Below, in pieces: positions 21,562 to 22,999 of a stretch of 22,999 nucleotides of DNA. The notes beneath the pieces are model-generated. The model saw nothing but the letters and a program-made list of their open reading frames with translations. It did no database searches and was not told where the DNA came from. Source of the stretch: a virus. The stretch's first letter is position 1; each line of letters begins with the position of its first letter. The translations under genes were made by a program, and so were the position numbers. The stretch is taken from IMG/VR virus record IMGVR_UViG_3300032931_000192, positions 1 to 22,999 of that record, one strand, 5' to 3'.

Positions 21562-21948
21562 ATGTACGGCGAAGAGGACAGTCTCGACCCTGCGCTGGTC
21601 GAGCAGGTCATGGGCCTGCGTCGGCTGCAGCCGCAGCAGATGCAGCTTCAGCGTCAGCAGCAGCTTGCGGACCAACTCCGGGGTGCCTCGATGCGCGGCC
21701 CGGGGCAGGTCCAGGGCCGCCCCTCGTTCCTGCAGCCCTTCGCGCAGATGGCCCAGGGCTACGCAGGCAAGAAGCTCGACGAGCGCGCCAGCGCCGGCAT
21801 GCAGGACATCGCCGGCAAGCAGGCCGACATCCTGGGCCAGTACTTCAAGGCCGCCAGGGGCCGCAGGCCGGCGATGTCGATGGCCCAGCGTGCGCCGAGC
21901 AGCGCCATCGACGACGGCTTCTCGTCCGACCCGCAGGCGGGGTACTGA
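21562..21948 (+). CDS. hypothetical structural-module protein, 128 aa
   Basis: This Gln/Arg-rich protein has MYGEEDSLDPALVEQVMGLR at the start and a following LQPQQMQLQRQQQLADQLRG helix. The middle (PSFLQPFAQMAQGYAGKKLD) has a pattern I recall from small virion proteins in related phages, where it is followed by a large ejection protein. There is no strong Shine-Dalgarno; the start overlaps the ribosome-reach of the previous gene's stop (two bases apart). The function is unknown. Confidence 0.7.
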   Translation: MYGEEDSLDPALVEQVMGLRRLQPQQMQLQRQQQLADQLRGASMRGPGQVQGRPSFLQPFAQMAQGYAGKKLDERASAGMQDIAGKQADILGQYFKAARGRRPAMSMAQRAPSSAIDDGFSSDPQAGY

Positions 21949-21951
21949 ACC

Positions 21952-22999
21952 ATGGCAGCGATGCTCCCCCGGACCCTCCGAGGCGGCGGCATGGGCGCGC
22001 CTGGGCGGGCCCTCCCCCAGGCCGTTGGTGCGCTGCCGAACGCAGCCCCCGAGCCCGACTACGTCGACCCCTACGCTGAGCAGATCGCGGCCATGGAGGC
22101 GCGTGTAAACGCCCCTGTCGCTCCGATGTTCAGCCCGGAGGAGATCTCGCAGCGCAGGGCCGACAACAGCCACCAGTACGACATGGGGCTGCTCGGCCAA
22201 CTCTCTGGCGACGAGAGCCTCGGACAGGTCGGTGGGCAACTCCTGAAGCAGGCCCTGGCGGGCCGCAACCAGAAGGTCACCGAGCGCGGCGTCGCGGACC
22301 CCCTCACCGGGATCTTCAAGGAGGACCCGGAGTACCAGCGCCAGCGCATGGAGCAGCAGCTTGCGGGCATGAAGCAGCACTCGGCCGGCGCTCGAGCCGC
22401 CTGGAACGAGCGCCGCCAGCGCGCCGAGGAGCAGCAGGCGTTCAAGGAGATGATGGGCAACGCCCAGGCCGGGGGCGCGGCAGAGCGCCGCCAGGGCGTC
22501 ATCGACAATCGCACCTTCAACATGGGCACCAAGCTCAGGGGCGAACTCCAGAAGCGCATGGACAAGGTCAACGACGGCCTGAACCACGCGCGGAACGTGC
22601 AGCAGGCCCTGATGGACCCGAGCATCGCCCGGGACCCGACCAGGCAGGTCGCGCTGGTGTTCTCCTTCGGCAAGATGCTCGACCCCGAGTCTGTGGTGCG
22701 AGAGTCCGAGTACGCACTGATCGCCAACGCCCGGGGGGCCTTCGAGACCTTCCTGCAGACCCCCGACATCATCATGCGGGGCACAAAACTCACCGACAAG
22801 CAGCTTGCCTCGATGAGGCAGATCGCGAGCCAGTTCCTGGCCGGTGGCGCGGGCCGCGTGGACCTCGTCAAGGACCAGTACAAGGGGATCGCCAGCAGGC
22901 ACAACATCCCCCTCGAGGACGTCCTGCCCTTCGAGGCCCCCGGGCCTGGGGCCGGCGGCCAGAGGCCTCCGGGGATCGACGTCGGCGCGGCCCTCGGCG
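21952..22999 (+). CDS. probable virion/ejection protein, N-terminal part (runs off window)
   Basis: The frame is open from the ATG at 21952 to the window edge (349 codons plus one base). The N-terminus is Gly/Pro/Ala-rich, then a long charged helical region (about 110-200). A recognisable block, VALVFSFGKMLDPESVVRES plus EYALIANARG (about 233-262), is known to me from many phage virion proteins that sit behind tail genes, usually of unknown function or annotated as ejection/internal virion proteins. The following Pro/Gly-rich stretch near the edge (APGPGAGGQRPPG) looks like a linker, so more domains may lie beyond. A copy of CGTGTAAACG lies at codons 51-54. Confidence 0.75.
   Translation, partial: MAAMLPRTLRGGGMGAPGRALPQAVGALPNAAPEPDYVDPYAEQIAAMEARVNAPVAPMFSPEEISQRRADNSHQYDMGLLGQLSGDESLGQVGGQLLKQALAGRNQKVTERGVADPLTGIFKEDPEYQRQRMEQQLAGMKQHSAGARAAWNERRQRAEEQQAFKEMMGNAQAGGAAERRQGVIDNRTFNMGTKLRGELQKRMDKVNDGLNHARNVQQALMDPSIARDPTRQVALVFSFGKMLDPESVVRESEYALIANARGAFETFLQTPDIIMRGTKLTDKQLASMRQIASQFLAGGAGRVDLVKDQYKGIASRHNIPLEDVLPFEAPGPGAGGQRPPGIDVGAALG
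22102..22111 (+). repeat. CGTGTAAACG word, copy 6 (start of ejection-like gene)
   Basis: This exact copy, read CGT GTA AAC (Arg-Val-Asn), lies about 150 bases into the last gene. Confidence 0.8.

Noticed and set aside
21307-22902. Antisense open frame of 531 codons at the right end
   Set aside because: It is opposite three plus-strand genes with proper starts; composition bias alone keeps it open.
1-22999. Diversity-generating retroelement as in BPP-1 (reverse transcriptase, template/variable repeats)
   Set aside because: No reverse transcriptase motif or adenine-specific variable repeat pair is seen. Similarity to BPP-1 is limited to structural genes; the element could only lie outside the window.
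1-22999. tRNA genes, CRISPR arrays, insertion sequences
   Set aside because: No cloverleaf-like T-loop plus acceptor pairing, no regularly spaced repeats with unique spacers and no transposase or terminal inverted repeats were found. The only spaced repeats are the iterons and the dispersed 10-mer.

Overview
The window is a contiguous piece of a G+C-rich (about two thirds G+C by eye) tailed-phage genome, or of a prophage, most likely from a high-GC proteobacterial host. No clearly bacterial gene is present. The structural proteins point to a short-tailed phage (podovirus architecture, resembling from memory the Bordetella BPP-1 / Burkholderia Bcep22 type). There is a large portal with a Gln/Pro-rich tail, a separate scaffold, a BPP-1-type coat protein, a gatekeeper/tail-tubular-A-like protein and a nozzle/tail-tubular-B-like protein. 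No tape measure, sheath or tube gene is seen.

Region 1 (1-3564, minus strand) is a tight leftward cluster of eleven small genes, most starting just after a GGAG-type ribosome binding site, with gaps of a few bases or overlaps. Recognisable members are the start of an HNH-type nuclease (cut by the window edge), a SprT-like zinc metalloprotease with a zinc ribbon, a DUF6011-type zinc-finger protein, and three small proteins of families common in phages and of unknown function. Two near-identical 57-bp elements (1901-1957 and 3595-3651), each with a sigma70-like promoter and a palindrome, drive this cluster.

Region 2 (3565-6197) is the divergent control region and replication module. It holds a leftward-reading hairpin terminator, one large rightward primase-helicase gene (Toprim-like plus VapE/SF3-type ATPase), and behind it a 330-bp non-coding stretch. 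That stretch has eleven copies of a 9-bp iteron (GTTCCCACC) arranged around an A/T-rich core, a strong candidate replication origin.

Region 3 (6198-22999, plus strand) is the packaging, head and tail module in canonical order: TerS-like, TerL, portal, two small proteins including a zinc ribbon, an unrecognised 878-aa protein, scaffold, major capsid protein, terminator, small acidic protein, decoration-like protein, terminator, coiled-coil protein, tail-tubular-A-like, tail-tubular-B-like, GNAT acetyltransferase, S74-chaperone-ended protein, two small proteins, and the start of a larger protein that may be an ejection protein.

The most unexpected signal is a 10-bp word, CGTGTAAACG, present six times without mismatch (five on plus, one on minus), in different reading frames and once in non-coding DNA. 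By base composition it should hardly occur at all. It behaves like a dispersed DNA-level signal (stoperator-like repressor site, promoter element or other recognition word), not like coding sequence.
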